64,000 nt of DNA, from contig CM057462.1 in NCBI GenBank assembly GCA_030035585.1, forward strand, positions 111,843,234 to 111,907,233, read 5' to 3'. Positions 12,207 to 23,983 of this stretch are shown here, in pieces. A model generated the notes under the pieces. The model was not told where the DNA came from. It ran no database searches and saw only the letters and a list, made by a program, of their open reading frames with translations. The first letter of the stretch is position 1, and each line of letters starts with the position of its first letter. This stretch comes from Dugong dugon. Taxonomy: Eukaryota; Chordata; Mammalia; Sirenia; Dugongidae. The position numbers and the translations under genes were made by a program.

Positions 12207-12440
12207 ACAGCGATGTTTCTCAACCTTTTTTCATTAGTCATCCTAAAAAAAAAAAAAAACAGAGAGAAATTGATGAGAGATATTAAACACTAAAGAATAA
12301 GATTTTATTTGTAGATTTGAGCTCTAGATGACTCAAAACCATTATAATATTTAAGAATTGTTTTGCATCCATAGGCCAATCTTCCCCCTCTTGAAATCAC
12401 TATTAACCCCATTGAAAATCCTTGTTTATAACAGTGATCA
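12207..12440. mobile_element. Possible hAT-type DNA transposon fragment
   Basis: The start 'gcgatgtttctcaacctttt' resembles terminal inverted repeats of hAT/Charlie-type elements, and the following text has a repeat-like look (A-run, 'gagctctagatgactcaaaa'). I see no matching right-hand repeat, so this is a weak call. Confidence 0.3.
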
Positions 12441-13543
12441 TAATTTTTCTATTGCCTCATGACAATCATTCATTTCTCAAGCTTTATCTTTTTTGAGGGG
12501 TAGTGGATTCAAAATAACTGTATCCAACTGACACTCTGTTGCTTCTGTTACTTTTGTTTTAAAAGGAAAATATGGTCCAACTGAACTGAAAAATTAATGG
12601 AATTCATTGATTATGATTTACTGGTTATTTGACTACAACCAGCTAATTTAAAAATTTGGTTTAGCCACATCATATCTCCCATGAAATAAATACCTTCTCA
12701 TATATATATATATATAAAAGTAAAATAAAGCCTTTGCTTTGCTGCATTACCTCTTCTCTCTCCCAAACCCTTTTTTTTTCTTAAATCATGTGAGTATATG
12801 GTTAAAAGTCACATGTAATATATTCTTGTCAATGAATGTATTCAGAGTTGATTTTCCCAGTACTGTAGCCTCCATCTGTATTCCTATTAGCATTTATTTC
12901 CTTTTCTAATACAAACCATTACAAGAAAAGAAAATGTGTTATATTTCCAAAGAAATTACACTTGTAAATGAAATAAAAATCCTCAGGGAGATTTGACTTC
13001 AAAGTGTCTAAAGGCCAAAAGTGGTTATTGGATTACTGGTTATATCTTAAAAAAAAAAAAAAAAAAAAAAAATTGCTGCTACATATACCAATGTTTTTTC
13101 TAAAGCAAATATAGTAAAAAAAGAGATATAACTTGCTGAATCTGACTTAATATTGAAAATCAGTTTTGATAAATGCCTTCAGGTAAAAATGTGGAAGAAT
13201 TAATAGTTCTTAACACTTTTCAAAAAACTAGCCAGTAAAAATTCCATTCTTATCTTCTATTATTAGAGCCTTTCTAGCCTATTAAATATTGTGGATATTT
13301 TTTAATGGAAGAGAATATTTAAAGTTAAAACAAGCCCTTAATTTTGGACATAGAATTTACAACATAATCCCAAGGAGTGATACAATATCCTTCACTTAAG
13401 AATGACAGCGACTCCTGAATTTATTTTATACTAGTTAATTTTCATGAGAAATGCTTAGTATGATTATACAACTACATATGTAACTGTGAAGCTGCATAGG
13501 TATCCTAAAACCATTTTTGACTCTATTTGTTTAGGAACTAGAA
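12441..13543. other. AT-rich unique stretch with simple repeats
   Basis: Contains a (TA)n run near 12,697-12,716 and a 24-base A-run at 13,049-13,072. I see no gene, RNA or confident interspersed repeat in the rest. Confidence 0.6.
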
Positions 13544-13771
13544 TTGAAACAGTTAACTTTTTTTTTTTTTAATTGTACTTTAGATGAAGGTTTACAGAAC
13601 AAGTAGTTTCTCATTAAACAGTTAGTACACGTATTGTTTTATGACATTGGTTAACAATCCCATGACATGTCAACCCTCTCCCTTCTTGACTTTGGGTTCC
13701 CTATTACCAGGTTTCCTGTCCTGTCCTGCCTTCTAGTCCTTGTCCCTGGGCTTTTGAAACAGTTAACTTTT
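13544..13771 (-). mobile_element. Short L1 3'-end insertion with 18-bp TSD
   Basis: The insert at 13562-13753 begins with a T-run (the A-tail read backwards), followed by 'aattgtactttagatgaagg' and 'gtttctcattaaacagtta', the same 3' UTR seen in sense at 26,9xx-27,056. It is bounded by perfect direct repeats ttgaaacagttaactttt at 13544-13561 and 13754-13771. This is target-primed retrotransposition with extreme 5' truncation (about 192 bp). Confidence 0.9.
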
Positions 13772-14429
13772 AATTATATATATGATAAACAGGAGGTGAA
13801 AAAGATGAATAGTTTACATGAAGACATATAGACTTTATAAGTTATTTGTGTTTAGTTTTACAACAAATGTGATCTTATCATGACACTGTTAGGAGATAGT
13901 TCTGCATGGGTCTCTCATATTTCTGCACGTTTTGTGAGAAGAGGCACTAGCTGCTTTTCTTGACTATCTTCTCAAAGATATTAGAAGAGTAAATGACCTT
14001 GAAAGATAGAGACAGCACCGCACCTCCCCCTACCACCACAACCACCACACACACACAAATACACACACCCATCCTGAGCACATGGCAGGTAGGTTTACTG
14101 ACCAATATAACAAAGATAATCTTTTCCTCTGGAACAAGGGCCCGGCAGGCTTACTGCCCATTATAAAACATTGGGCTCCCTAAGATAAGGACACCCCACC
14201 ATGAGAGTAGAAGTACTTGACTCTCTCTGCTTCACCCTGTGGGAAGTGGTTTTCAGGAAAATCCTTTGTCACTGGCCCAGGAGTCTTGTGTCTTCTGCTG
14301 GCATTCATGAAACTGTGGCAGGCTAACTTGTGCGAGTAGGGTAAAACCCGTGACCCTTCCACAGTTCTGGAAAGACATCTCCCTCCTTAAATGCTTTCAG
14401 TGATGGCACATAGCTTTTAGAATAAATAT

Positions 14430-14945
14430 GAAAATGTTCACAAACTCCATGAAGCCCTCCATCTGCAAACTTCAATCACCTTTCATGTTTTATCTCCTCC
14501 ACAAATCTCACTGCTTTCTTTCTGCAGTAACACTGACTTTCTTTTTGTTTCTCTCACTGGGCATGCATTTTCCACATATCAAGTACTCTTCCCTGAAGGC
14601 TCAAAAAAAACCTTTTTTTTTTTCTTGTTTAACACCTATGTACTCATGGCTTCATTTTCAGCACAGCATACTATTTCAAATTAATCTTCTGTGTGTCCTT
14701 AAACACAGCTAGCTGTTTTTGTCATACTCCCTTACCATTCCCTCTACTTTTTTTTCCCTCTTATTTATCATATTTTGAAATTAGTTATACTGTGATTTAT
14801 TTTGTATTAATGCTATCTTATCTATTAGACTGTAAGATCCACTCAGGGAATACTCCGTGCCTTTTTGGTGATGGTTGTGTTCCCACTGCCTCAACAAAGT
14901 TTTCACACATACAGGAATCTCAATTAATATATGTTGAATGAATAA
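14430..14945 (+). mobile_element. L2 LINE 3' region (old)
   Basis: 'acaaactccatgaagccctc' and 'ttttatctcctccacaaatc' lead to 'agactgtaagatccactcag' and end with 'atatgttgaatgaataa'. This is the canonical order in an L2 3' end. The open frames here (14428-14712, 14693-14941) have no protein similarity I recognise. Confidence 0.65.
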
Positions 14946-15059
14946 CTTAATATTTATTTCATTTTTAATGTGTGGCAAGAACTGCTATAATTATCTGGGA
15001 TGCAACAGTAAACAAATCGATGTCCATAATCTCATGAATCTTGTACTTTTGTTCAGAAG

Positions 15060-15215
15060 GAAATACCACATAGTGATTAGATGTGCTGGTTTTGGGGCCT
15101 CTTTGTCTAGATATAGTCCTGGCTCTGCCACTGACAAACTGTGTGTCCTTGGAAAAGGTTTGGACTTCTTTATGCCTGGCACATAGTGAGGTTCTCAATA
15201 TAAGTATCAGTAGTT
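15060..15215 (+). mobile_element. MIR SINE
   Basis: 'tcctggctctgccactgaca', 'aactgtgtgtccttgg' and 'gcctggcacatagtgagg' match the MIR core and tail in order. It is old and diverged. Confidence 0.75.
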
Positions 15216-15754
15216 ATTTGTATTTATAATGTATACCAGGTGCCTGAGACATGTTAGATAATTAAAATAAAAAGGAGTTAAACTTCTTCTACTTCTTCTT
15301 GAACAAACATGAGATAGGAAGTAATTGTCAGTGCTTCCCAATATGTCCTGTTTTTCTTTAGGGTTTACTGTTTGCTGAGGTCACTCTTTACATGGGATAA
15401 AATACAAAAATAATCAAAATTTCCCCTACTACTTTTTTCTACCAAAATTTTACTTTTCTTTATTTTAAACAATTCCACCCTGCAATCTATGACAAAAATC
15501 TAAAGTTGGAGATTTTTAAATAACTGATGTGTAGTAGCTGATGTATCCATAAATGTTGAATTGAGAAAAGTAGAATTCCATAAGTATTTTTAGGTATCTA
15601 TTAATGCTAAGGGCTAATGGTACAAAGATGAAAAAGGTCCCTTACCCTCAATTATTTTCTTCCATCAAAAAAAGACTAATTTAAAACTGTTTTAATATTT
15701 TAAATAAAACTGAATGTTCTATAAACATCGCAAAATTCAGATAACACATCATGG

Positions 15755-15887
15755 AATTTAGTGGCACAGTGATTAAGACCTAGGCTGCTATTCAAAAAGT
15801 TGGTGGCTTGAATCCACCAGCTGCAGTTCTGCTCTGTATTGTAGGGTCACTGTGAGTCAGAATTGACTCGGAGGCAATGGGTTGGGT
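15755..15887 (+). mobile_element. AfroSINE
   Basis: The tRNA-like head 'gtggcacagtgattaagacc' with B-box-like 'gcttgaatccacc' is followed by 'gtcactgtgagtcagaattg' and 'gaggcaatgggttggg'. Confidence 0.9.
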
Positions 15888-16059
15888 AAGAATTAAATAA
15901 AGTATCACATATATAGCACTTATGAGAGTTTTGCACATAGTAGATGCTCAGTAAATCTAAGTTCCCAAAATCATTAACTATTTGTTGAGTGTCTACTATG
16001 CTCCAGGTACTGTTTTAAGTCCTGAGGTCACCACGTGAACCAGAGAACTATGGCTTATG

Positions 16060-17429
16060 CTTCATAGATGAAGAAGACTATTCCTTATTGAAGAAGAAAA
16101 CAATTACTAATGAGTTGAGTGTTAAAAGAAACAAAACAAAAAGGAAGAAAGTGCAGCATGCCATGATAATGTATGGAATAAACTCATGTAATACACATTA
16201 GCTACAAACAAATGCTTGATAAGCATTTTTTAAAAGAAGACTCATAGTATGCAAAAACAGAGAAAGCAAATGCAAAATTAATTATGGGTGAGGTAGTCAA
16301 AAGGGTCAAGTTTTGCTGAATGAAGTTCTAAATAACAAAATCATTTAGGTATGTAATCATAAATTATTATCAAAAATCAATTTAGCCAAGCATGGAATGG
16401 AAACTATTCACTAGATGTTGGTAATGGAAAAAAATATATAATCTATAAAGGCTGTTAAACAAGAATAGAAAAAAGTTTGTACTAGAAGTCAGAAAACTTA
16501 CATTCTCCTCCTCTCTCTCTCTAACAAAATGAAAAAAAAATTTTTTTTTCTTTTTTTAGGGAATTTAGTTGGTGGTATCTTGTTTCAAAAAATAGAAATG
16601 TAGAAACCCCTGTCAGATCATTGCCGTCCATCTCCATATGAAAGATTTAAGGCAAAGAAAGTTAAAACAACAATGTACTGCTGAAGGAAGACTGGTGTTT
16701 CTAGTAGGTTGAATCAGACCACCACCAAAGCTTCAGATCAAAACAGGCCTCTGTCTATTTAAACCTGTTCCCCATCTCTGTACCTTAACCCAAGACTAAT
16801 ATACTACAGGGTCACAATCAATTAATAATTCAAAAACTAATAAAGTATTAGAACCACAAATAGTTTCCAAAGTTGTGTCAAACTCATTTGCTGTCAAAAT
16901 CTGACTGGAACTGCTGTACAGATACTTCTTACTGTGACTATTCACAGGTTTTGGTGAAGAAATGGTAATGTATTAAATTAACAATCACTGGCCCAAGCCC
17001 CACATTATTTTTACTGTATTATCTTTGCCAAAGGATATAGCTCAAATGCCCCATTTATATGCAGCACACTGCTCTTCTAAAACATCAAAAATTCTGAAAT
17101 CTGAGAAAACATTTTTCTCTACACTGGTGACCCAAGAATGAACGAGGCAGAGAGACCAAAACTGCCATTTTAACTCTAACAGACTTGGCTCTGGGGAAGC
17201 TGAACATTTATACTAAATGAAGAGGAGAGAGAGAAGCAAGAGTAGAAAAGAATAGGAGAGGAGACGGGAGGAGAAGAAAGGGGAAAATATCTTTCCTTGG
17301 GGGAATAGATAATGGCCTTTGCCCATGTGGCTGTTAGAGAGGGAGAGAAATAAGAGAGAGCAGTAATCATTTGCTTCCTTTTGAATGCCTGTCCTTAATC
17401 ATGACCAATAAGCTTACAGCTGTTTCTGG
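16060..17429. other. Unique sequence with purine-rich patch
   Basis: No gene found. A purine-rich run (GA/GGA, about 17,215-17,285) explains the minus-strand serine-rich frame at 17176-17370. The rest is AT-rich single-copy-looking DNA. Confidence 0.6.
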
Positions 17430-17880
17430 TTATGCAGGTGTCTAAGTTTCCTAGGGCTGCTGTAATAAAACATAACCAAGGAGGTGGCTTTAAAGAACAG
17501 AAATTTACTATATCACACTTCTGGGAGCTAGGAGGCCAATTTCAGGGTATCAGCGAGGCAATGCTTTCTCTGTCCACTCTGGGGGAAAATTCTTCCTTGT
17601 CTTATCCAGCTTTTGGTAGTCCCAGGAATTTCATGGTGTTCCTTGCCTTGTAGATGTATGGTATTTCCCCGTGTGACTCTTTCCATCTCTCTTTTCCCCT
17701 TTTATAAGGCAAGACTCATAAGAGATTAGGACTGCAACCCACCCTACCCCTGTCTAGCCTCCTTTTACTTAATTGATGACAAAAGAAAAATTCCATTTCC
17801 AAACAAGGTCACATTCACAGGTACAGGGATTAGGACTTCAACATATCTTCTTGACGGTGCAATTCAGTCCATAACAGCAG
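17430..17880 (-). mobile_element. MLT1/MaLR-like LTR, antisense
   Basis: 'aagtttcctagggctgctgt', 'acttctgggagctaggaggc', 'ccaaacaaggtcacattcac' and 'aggtacagggattaggactt' follow the antisense MaLR LTR order. The frame at 17432-17653 is translation of the repeat. Confidence 0.75.
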
Positions 17881-18668
17881 GGATAAAGATAGACAAATAC
17901 AGCAAATTTCTTAAGATCTTCCTTCTTTTGGATGCCAACACTAAATTGATACATAGTTAACTCACCACATCCTAGAAAAGCTAAGTTTGCCTATCTGTTA
18001 AATGGGAAAACTCTTTTTAATTAAATCATGTGAAAATTTAAGAGACGATATATGCAAAAACACTGAGGAAAAGATATATCTTTATGTAAATAAAGAAGCA
18101 TGGTCATTTTTCTTAAAGGAAAATGTGTGTTTAAGTATATAATTTCTAAGCTGACTGATAACTGGGTTTGGGAGACATCTTTCTGTACTTGGAATAAAAA
18201 CTCAAGTCAAAGGATCAAGTCTGGTTTATTTTTGCATTCTTTATAGTTGCTAGCATAATTATTTTCTCTGAAAATCATTCAATAAATACATACATATTGA
18301 AGCATTATTTTGAATATTAGGAAAGTAATACATTTTAAAAGAAATGTGGAAAACCTATAAATGGCATAGGAAAAATATAAAATAGAAATTCATTTGTCAA
18401 ATTAATTAGAAGAGAAAGCTTAAACAAGTTAATTTTTTTAATTTAAGGGAGATAGGGATAAGAAATAAGGAGATGAATACATGTAAGTGGAACAAAATTA
18501 ATACGATTAAATATACTAATCTAAATGAGAAAGAATACATTTTAAGATATATGTTAAAGATTAAATCCAAACTGCTATATTAATTGCTCAATCAGTTGCA
18601 GAAAAAATGGTTTAAAATGCAAAAAAATGTTAATATAACAGGACAATAGATATACTGATCATTTATAG
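17881..18668. other. AT-rich unique stretch
   Basis: Nothing recognisable: no open frame of note, no repeat with confident identity, only short A/T-rich runs. Confidence 0.6.
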
Positions 18669-20133
18669 GCTGTAAGAATTGAAGGAATACCAACTGAGAT
18701 GCTTCAACAAACAGATGCAATAGTGGAAATGCTCACTCATCTACATCAAGAAGTTTGAAAGATAGCTACCTGGCCAACTGACTGTAAGAGATCCATCTTT
18801 GTGCCCATTCAAAGGAAGGCAGTCAAACAGGCTGTAGAAATTATCAAACAACATCATTAATATCACATGGTAGCAAAATTTTGCTGAAGATACTTTAAAA
18901 AACCATTGCAGTTGCGTATCAACAGGGAAATTCCAGAAGTGCAAGTTGGATTCAGAAGAGGACATGGAATGAGGGACTGCTGATGTCAGATGGATCTTAG
19001 CTGAAAGCAGAGAATACCAGAAAGATGTTTACCTGTGTTATTGATTACAGGAAGACATTTACTACGTAGATCATAATAAATTATGGATAACATTGCAAAA
19101 GAATGGGAATACCAGAACAGTTAATTGTGCGCATGCTGAACCTATACATGGATCAAGGGGCAGTCGTTAGAAAGAGCAAGGAGATAGAGGGTGGTTTAGG
19201 ATTGGAAAAGGTGTGTGGCTGAATTATATCTTTTTCACCTTAATTATTCAATCTGTATGCTGAACAAATAATCTGAGAAGCTAGGCTAAATGAAGAAGAA
19301 CAAGGCATCAGGATTGGAATAATACTCATTAACAACCTGTGATATACAGATGACACAACCTTGCTTGCTGAAAATGAAGACAACTTGAAGCACTTACTCA
19401 TGAAAGTAAAAGACCACAGCCTTGAGTACGGATTAATCCTGAATTTAAACAAAACAAACATTCTCACAGCTGGGCCAGTAAATAACATCATGATAAGTGG
19501 AAAGAAAGTTAAAGTTGTGAGCAGTTTTATTCTGCTTGGATCAACAATTAATGTCCATGGAACCAGCAGTCAAGAAATCAAATGATGTATTGCATTTGGG
19601 CAAATTTGCTGCAAAATACCCTTTTAAAGTTCTAAAAAGCAAAGATGTCACTTGAATGAGTAAGGTGTGCCTGACTCAAACCATCGTCTTTTTCTTCACT
19701 TCATATGTGTGTGGGACCGGACAATGAAAATAAAGGACTGAAGAACTGATGCATTTGAATTGTGGTGTTGGTGACAAATATTGAACAGACTATGGACTTC
19801 TCGTAGAACAAACAAATCAGTCTTAAAAGAAATACAACTGGTATGCTCCTTAGAAGCAAGGACGGCAAAACTTCATCTTACTTAACTTTCGACACATCAT
19901 CAAGAAAGACTGATCACTAGAGGACAAGATGTTTGGTAAAGTAGAGGGTCAGAGAAAACGAAGAAAACCATTAATGAGATAAGATAGCTTGACAAATATC
20001 CTCGATAATGGGCTCAAACATATCAAAGATGAGGGAGATGGTGCAGGACTGGGCAATGTTTCATTCTGTCATTCTGTTGTACATAAGGTCTCCATGAGTT
20101 AGAACCAACTCCACAGCAACTAATAACAACAAC
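18669..20133 (+). mobile_element. RTE-clade LINE, 5'-truncated copy (about 1.45 kb)
   Basis: Begins within the reverse-transcriptase region ('ggaataccaactgagatgct', equivalent to about 56,397) and runs to the 3' tail 'caactaataacaacaac'. The catalytic box reads YTDD at 19343-19354 (A to T change) and is preceded by a TGA stop at 19340-19342. A surviving frame at 19361-19585 starts just after it. Numerous indels; inactive. Confidence 0.9.
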
Positions 20134-20146
20134 ATGTCTTTATTGA

Positions 20147-20343
20147 AGTCTCTAAGTGGTGCTAAGGGTTAATGAGCTCAGCTGCTAACTGAAAGCTTGT
20201 AGGTTTGAGTCCACTCAGAGGTGCTCAAGAAAAAGGCCTGGTGATCTACTTCCAAAAAAATCAGGCATTGAAAATCCTACAGAGCACAGCTCTACTTTGA
20301 CACAGATGGGGTCTGTGAGTAAGAGTCAACTTGAAGGCAACTA
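20147..20343 (+). mobile_element. AfroSINE, long form
   Basis: The head is 'agtggtgctaagggttaatg'. The body 'gatctacttccaaaaaaatc' and 'gcattgaaaatcctacagag' is specific to the longer AfroSINE form and resembles the RTE 5' leader. The tail is 'gagtcaacttgaaggcaact'. It sits directly downstream of an RTE 3' end. Confidence 0.9.
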
Positions 20344-20432
20344 GTTGTTGTTGTTGTTAGTTGCCATGGAGTCGACTCTGCCTCACGCAACCTTTTGTAT
20401 AGTAGAACAAAACATTGCTCAATCTGGTACTG
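20344..20432 (-). mobile_element. RTE 3' end fragment, antisense
   Basis: 'gttgttgttagttgccatgg' plus 'gtagaacaaaacattgctc' is the reverse complement of the RTE tail. It faces the preceding AfroSINE tail to tail. Confidence 0.8.
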
Positions 20433-20599
20433 GTATGAAAAGAAATTGTATTCTATAAAGAAGTTTAAACAAATCATTAATTACTAATTCAAGATAAGAA
20501 CAGATATTCAACAGTGAATCTATTAAAAACTAAAGAGACATATAGTTTAGAAACAAATAAAGAAGGAGAATAACAGTTTTGAATGCTATACCCCAGACA

Positions 20600-20775
20600 G
20601 AACACTAAATACTTGCATTTATTTTATACTCAAAATAACACTGTGAGTGTGAATTTTCATATCTTAATTTTATTGATGAAAATTAAAACTAGATGAAGTT
20701 CAGAAATGTACCTAGAGTTATAAAGCTAATAACTGATAAAGTGAGCATCCAAAGTGATGCCTTTCTATTATGTAT
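20600..20775 (-). mobile_element. MIR SINE, antisense
   Basis: 'cttgcatttattttatactc', 'tttattgatgaaaattaaaa' and 'cctagagttataaagctaat' match antisense MIR in order, diverged. Confidence 0.6.
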
Positions 20776-20789
20776 ATACAATTGTCATA

Positions 20790-20850
20790 TACTATGTAGG
20801 GTCACTATGACTCGGAATTGACTCAAAGGCAATGGATTTGGTTTTGGTTT
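20790..20850 (+). mobile_element. AfroSINE tail fragment
   Basis: 'gggtcactatgactcggaat' followed by 'tgactcaaaggcaatggatt' is the 3' 60 bp of an AfroSINE. Confidence 0.85.
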
Positions 20851-20884
20851 ATCTAGTGTTGGACTGGTGTGACTTACAGTGATT

Positions 20885-21160
20885 AGTCTTTGGTGAGGCA
20901 GTATTATCATTAAAGCTGTGGTCTCATATCAGCCTGAGTTTGAGTTGTAGACCTGCTGCTACTTAATGTGTGATCTTCAGTAACTTGCTTAAATTTCTAA
21001 GTCTGGTAATTTCCATCCATAAAATAGAGATACTGATAATACTCCCCTGATTAGTCATCCATGCACTACACTGCAGACCAGCTGAAGGAAGAGTCAGCAG
21101 GGAGAAAAACAAAACAAAACACTGGATTGTCTTGAAGGATTAATTGCAATGATACATCTA
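20885..21160 (+). mobile_element. MIR SINE
   Basis: The order 'gcctgagtttgagttgtaga', 'tgtgatcttcagtaacttgc', 'ccatccataaaatagagata' matches a sense MIR core. Its 3' side runs into purine-rich simple sequence. Confidence 0.65.
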
Positions 21161-21171
21161 AACTAAAAAGA

Positions 21172-21245
21172 GAAAGGGAGAAAGAAAGAAAGAAAAAAAA
21201 AAAGAGAAAGACAGACCAAAAAAAAAAAAAAAAACTCAAAAAACA
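21172..21245. repeat. (AAAG)n / A-rich low-complexity tract
   Basis: Runs of 'agaaagaaagaaa' and long A stretches. Confidence 0.85.
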
Positions 21246-21900
21246 TAAAAGCCTGGTAATAAATTCAATAAAAACTTACTTCTATTATACATACTATCAA
21301 CTGCTACAGTGTCACAAGTTTTGATAACATTGTTAAGGAAGGACGTATAGACAGAAAAGTCAAGAGAGTCAAGATAGAACTTTCAGAGATACCTATATTT
21401 ATCAAAATGAAGGAGAAAGAGGGGCCAGAGAATCAATAATTAGAAGGATCTGAAGGGTTTTGAGGAAACTGTCAGGGAAGGCAAAGAAAGCCAAGAGTCA
21501 GTGATGATACATACTTCAGTGAGTGTGAGGAAAACACAATGTGACAAGCGACATTGGGGTAAGTGAGGTGTAAATGTGTTGGTATGAGATTGATCTAATC
21601 CAATATGTAAGAATTTATAGTGGAAATAGAAAGAGGTCTTACCCATTTTTCATGTTAAATCTATTCTTGTGTGATCTGATCTAAATATTTTCATAAGAAT
21701 GGTAGAAGGCTAATAGCTAGTATGCAAGAATATGACAGAACTGGCTCATAATCATGTTGGCAATACAATTAAAACAAAATCGTAACTTATTTAATTTAAA
21801 TAATACATTAAAAATTTTTTTCTGCAATTATTAATGGTGAAAACAGTACATCCACTTACCTCTTGAGACTCCCAGTCTCCTAGTCTCATTAGATTTTTTT
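21246..21900. other. Unique AT-rich stretch
   Basis: No gene or confident repeat. The minus-strand frame at 21440-21646 has no recognisable domain. Confidence 0.55.
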
Positions 21901-21939
21901 TTTCTTTTCAGGTCTTTATGTTCACCATCTTCTTTTCTT

Positions 21940-22375
21940 TTCAGGGTCTTTACATTTACTATCTTCTCTATTTGGAATGTTCCTTTCAAAACACCCTACT
22001 CATCCTTTCAACCTTTAAAGTTCAACTCAAATGTCACTTCCTCAAAAACGCTTTCTATATCACACAAGGCTCCAGACTAGGTCTTAATTCCTTGATATAC
22101 ACTCATTGAAATCTCTCTATTTGTAGTACTGTCAAAATTGTAATTAAAATTTTAAATCTATAATTTTTCATTTCCTTCATCCCAACTAGAATACTAGGTT
22201 CATAAGTATAGGAACAATATCTGTCTTATTCTTTACTGAAGCTCTGTTTCTTTGTACATATTAATATCTGTTGGGGGGGGAAGAATTCCCATGGGCTAAA
22301 GCCTTACTATAATATTTCATGTCAATGACAGAGCATAGTGTCTAGCAGATGGTAGATAACACGTGATTGTTGAAT
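21940..22375 (+). mobile_element. L2 LINE 3' region (old)
   Basis: 'tttggaatgttcctttcaaa', 'aaagttcaactcaaatgtca', 'cttcctcaaaaacgc' and then 'catagtgtctagcagatggt' is the usual L2 3' order, diverged. A G-run (ggggggggg-type) sits near 22,274. Confidence 0.65.
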
Positions 22376-23370
22376 TTTTCCACAAATGAATAAGTCTCCG
22401 TTTCCAAAACTTTAACTGTTCATGATTGCATATACTGATTCCTTGGTGACTAGTACTCTTCTAGACACTATAAGCTGACTCCATACACTACAGGTGTTCT
22501 AAAACTAGCTGAAGAACACGTAAAACTCCTTGAAGAAGGAAAAAAAAAAAATGATCAAAAGTAAACAAAAAAAAAGGACAAATTTTATTTCAGCACTTAT
22601 AAGGTTAAAACCTCCTAGTTATTTTGTCTTTGAGCACAAAATACTTTTCTAAAGAAGCTATCAAACTGTCTCTATAGGCGAGTATGCTAAGGTATGAGAG
22701 CATGCTGCTCTTGAATCTCTTAGCCTGGAGTCAGGTCAGGAATACCAGCTGTGATAAATTGTAAAGTGAGTATGTACAATTTGACAAGCCGGGCAAGATT
22801 TCCTTGTTGGAGTGTACTAAATCTTTTGTTCTTACTTTTGTCCCTCAAAATGTTCAAAGGTATCTAAATAGTGTGCAAGATCAGGCATAGGGAGTGTAGC
22901 AATTGCAGAATATATTTTTTCACTTTGTGGGCACATTATACACAGCACAGTTGTTCTGATCATCAATTTGCATTGCGTTGGTCTCTTTTATATTTATGAA
23001 TGCCATTTTCTCCCCCTCGTAGTCAGGCCTTCTTCCTCTATCACTTCCCACATCAGTAGGTTAATACAATGCACAGTGACGTAAACACATTCTGGCTGTG
23101 CCGACACAGAGACAGTGAATCAGTCAAGTCAGCTCTGCGACAATGGCATGCAATAGATCTTAGGTGCAAGGGGAAACACAGAAGCAAGGGTATGGCTAGA
23201 AGTGCAGGGCAACAAAAAGATCTAAAGAAAAGGGTCTATTTAGGGACAAACTTAAAAGCCATAGGTCTTAAACAACAACAACAAAAACCCTACGGATTTG
23301 CAAATGATTACTAAAAATCTAGATTCTCCTTTACATTTCTAAGGACTTTGGGTTAATATGTGAATAAAAG
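22376..23370. other. Unique sequence, possibly partly conserved
   Basis: No gene found. The frame at 23069-23314 has no domain. The part at about 22,650-23,020 is free of recognisable repeats and has mixed composition, so it is a plausible place for conserved non-coding DNA, but I have no alignment to show it. Confidence 0.5.
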
Positions 23371-23374
23371 GAAA

Positions 23375-23557
23375 AAATTTACCATAAAAAAAAAAAAAAA
23401 AAAAAAACCGTTGCCGTCGAGTCGATTCCGACTCATAGCGACCCTACAGGACAGAGTAGAACTGCCCCATAGGGTTTCCAAGGAGCGCCTGGTGGATTCC
23501 AACTGCTGAACGTTTAGTCTTAACAACTACGCCACCAGGGTTTCCAAATTTACCATA
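23375..23557 (-). mobile_element. Young AfroSINE with perfect TSD
   Basis: The insert at 23387-23545 is antisense: an A-run, then 'gccgtcgagtcgattccgac' and 'gaccctacaggacagagtag', ending in the head complement 'ctacgccaccagggtttcc'. Direct repeats aaatttaccata flank it at 23375-23386 and 23546-23557. Many CpGs survive in the body, which fits a recent insertion. Confidence 0.95.
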
Positions 23558-23828
23558 GTCTACACAAAAATTGTTCTTAATGATGCTATAAGGAAATAAA
23601 GAAAGGAATTTCTATTATTGTAATTTCAGCACATGATCTTTTTAAATAAAAAGCAAAAGCAAGGGAACCGTTTTCTGGGTCCTTTAGCATCTTCTCTTCC
23701 CCAACATTCATGGTGTTTCTAAGCATCTAGTGAATCCGCAGTTACTACAACGAAAACCAGAATTTTTACCTCATTAATAGTACTTAGTTTTTTTGAAAGC
23801 TGTTTGTTGCCATGCTAATTGCCATCAG

Positions 23829-23983
23829 AGAGTCCTAGTGGTGCCGTGGTTAAGAGCTTAGCTGATAACCAAAAGTTCTGTGGTTGGAAGTTACCAGTGG
23901 CTCCTTGGAAACCCCATGGGGCGGTTCTACTGTCTCCTGTAGGGTCCCTATGAATCCGAATTGACTTGACTGCAATGGGTTTA
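23829..23983 (+). mobile_element. AfroSINE
   Basis: Head 'gtcctagtggtgccgtggtt', body 'cttggaaaccccatggggcg', tail 'gacttgactgcaatgggttt'. The minus-strand open frame at 23815-24027 is this SINE read backwards. Confidence 0.92.

Noticed and set aside
23387-23545. CRISPR-like or clustered direct repeat array from the recurring 'gaccctataggacagag' motif
   Set aside because: The recurrences are dispersed AfroSINE copies on both strands at irregular spacing, in a mammalian genome.
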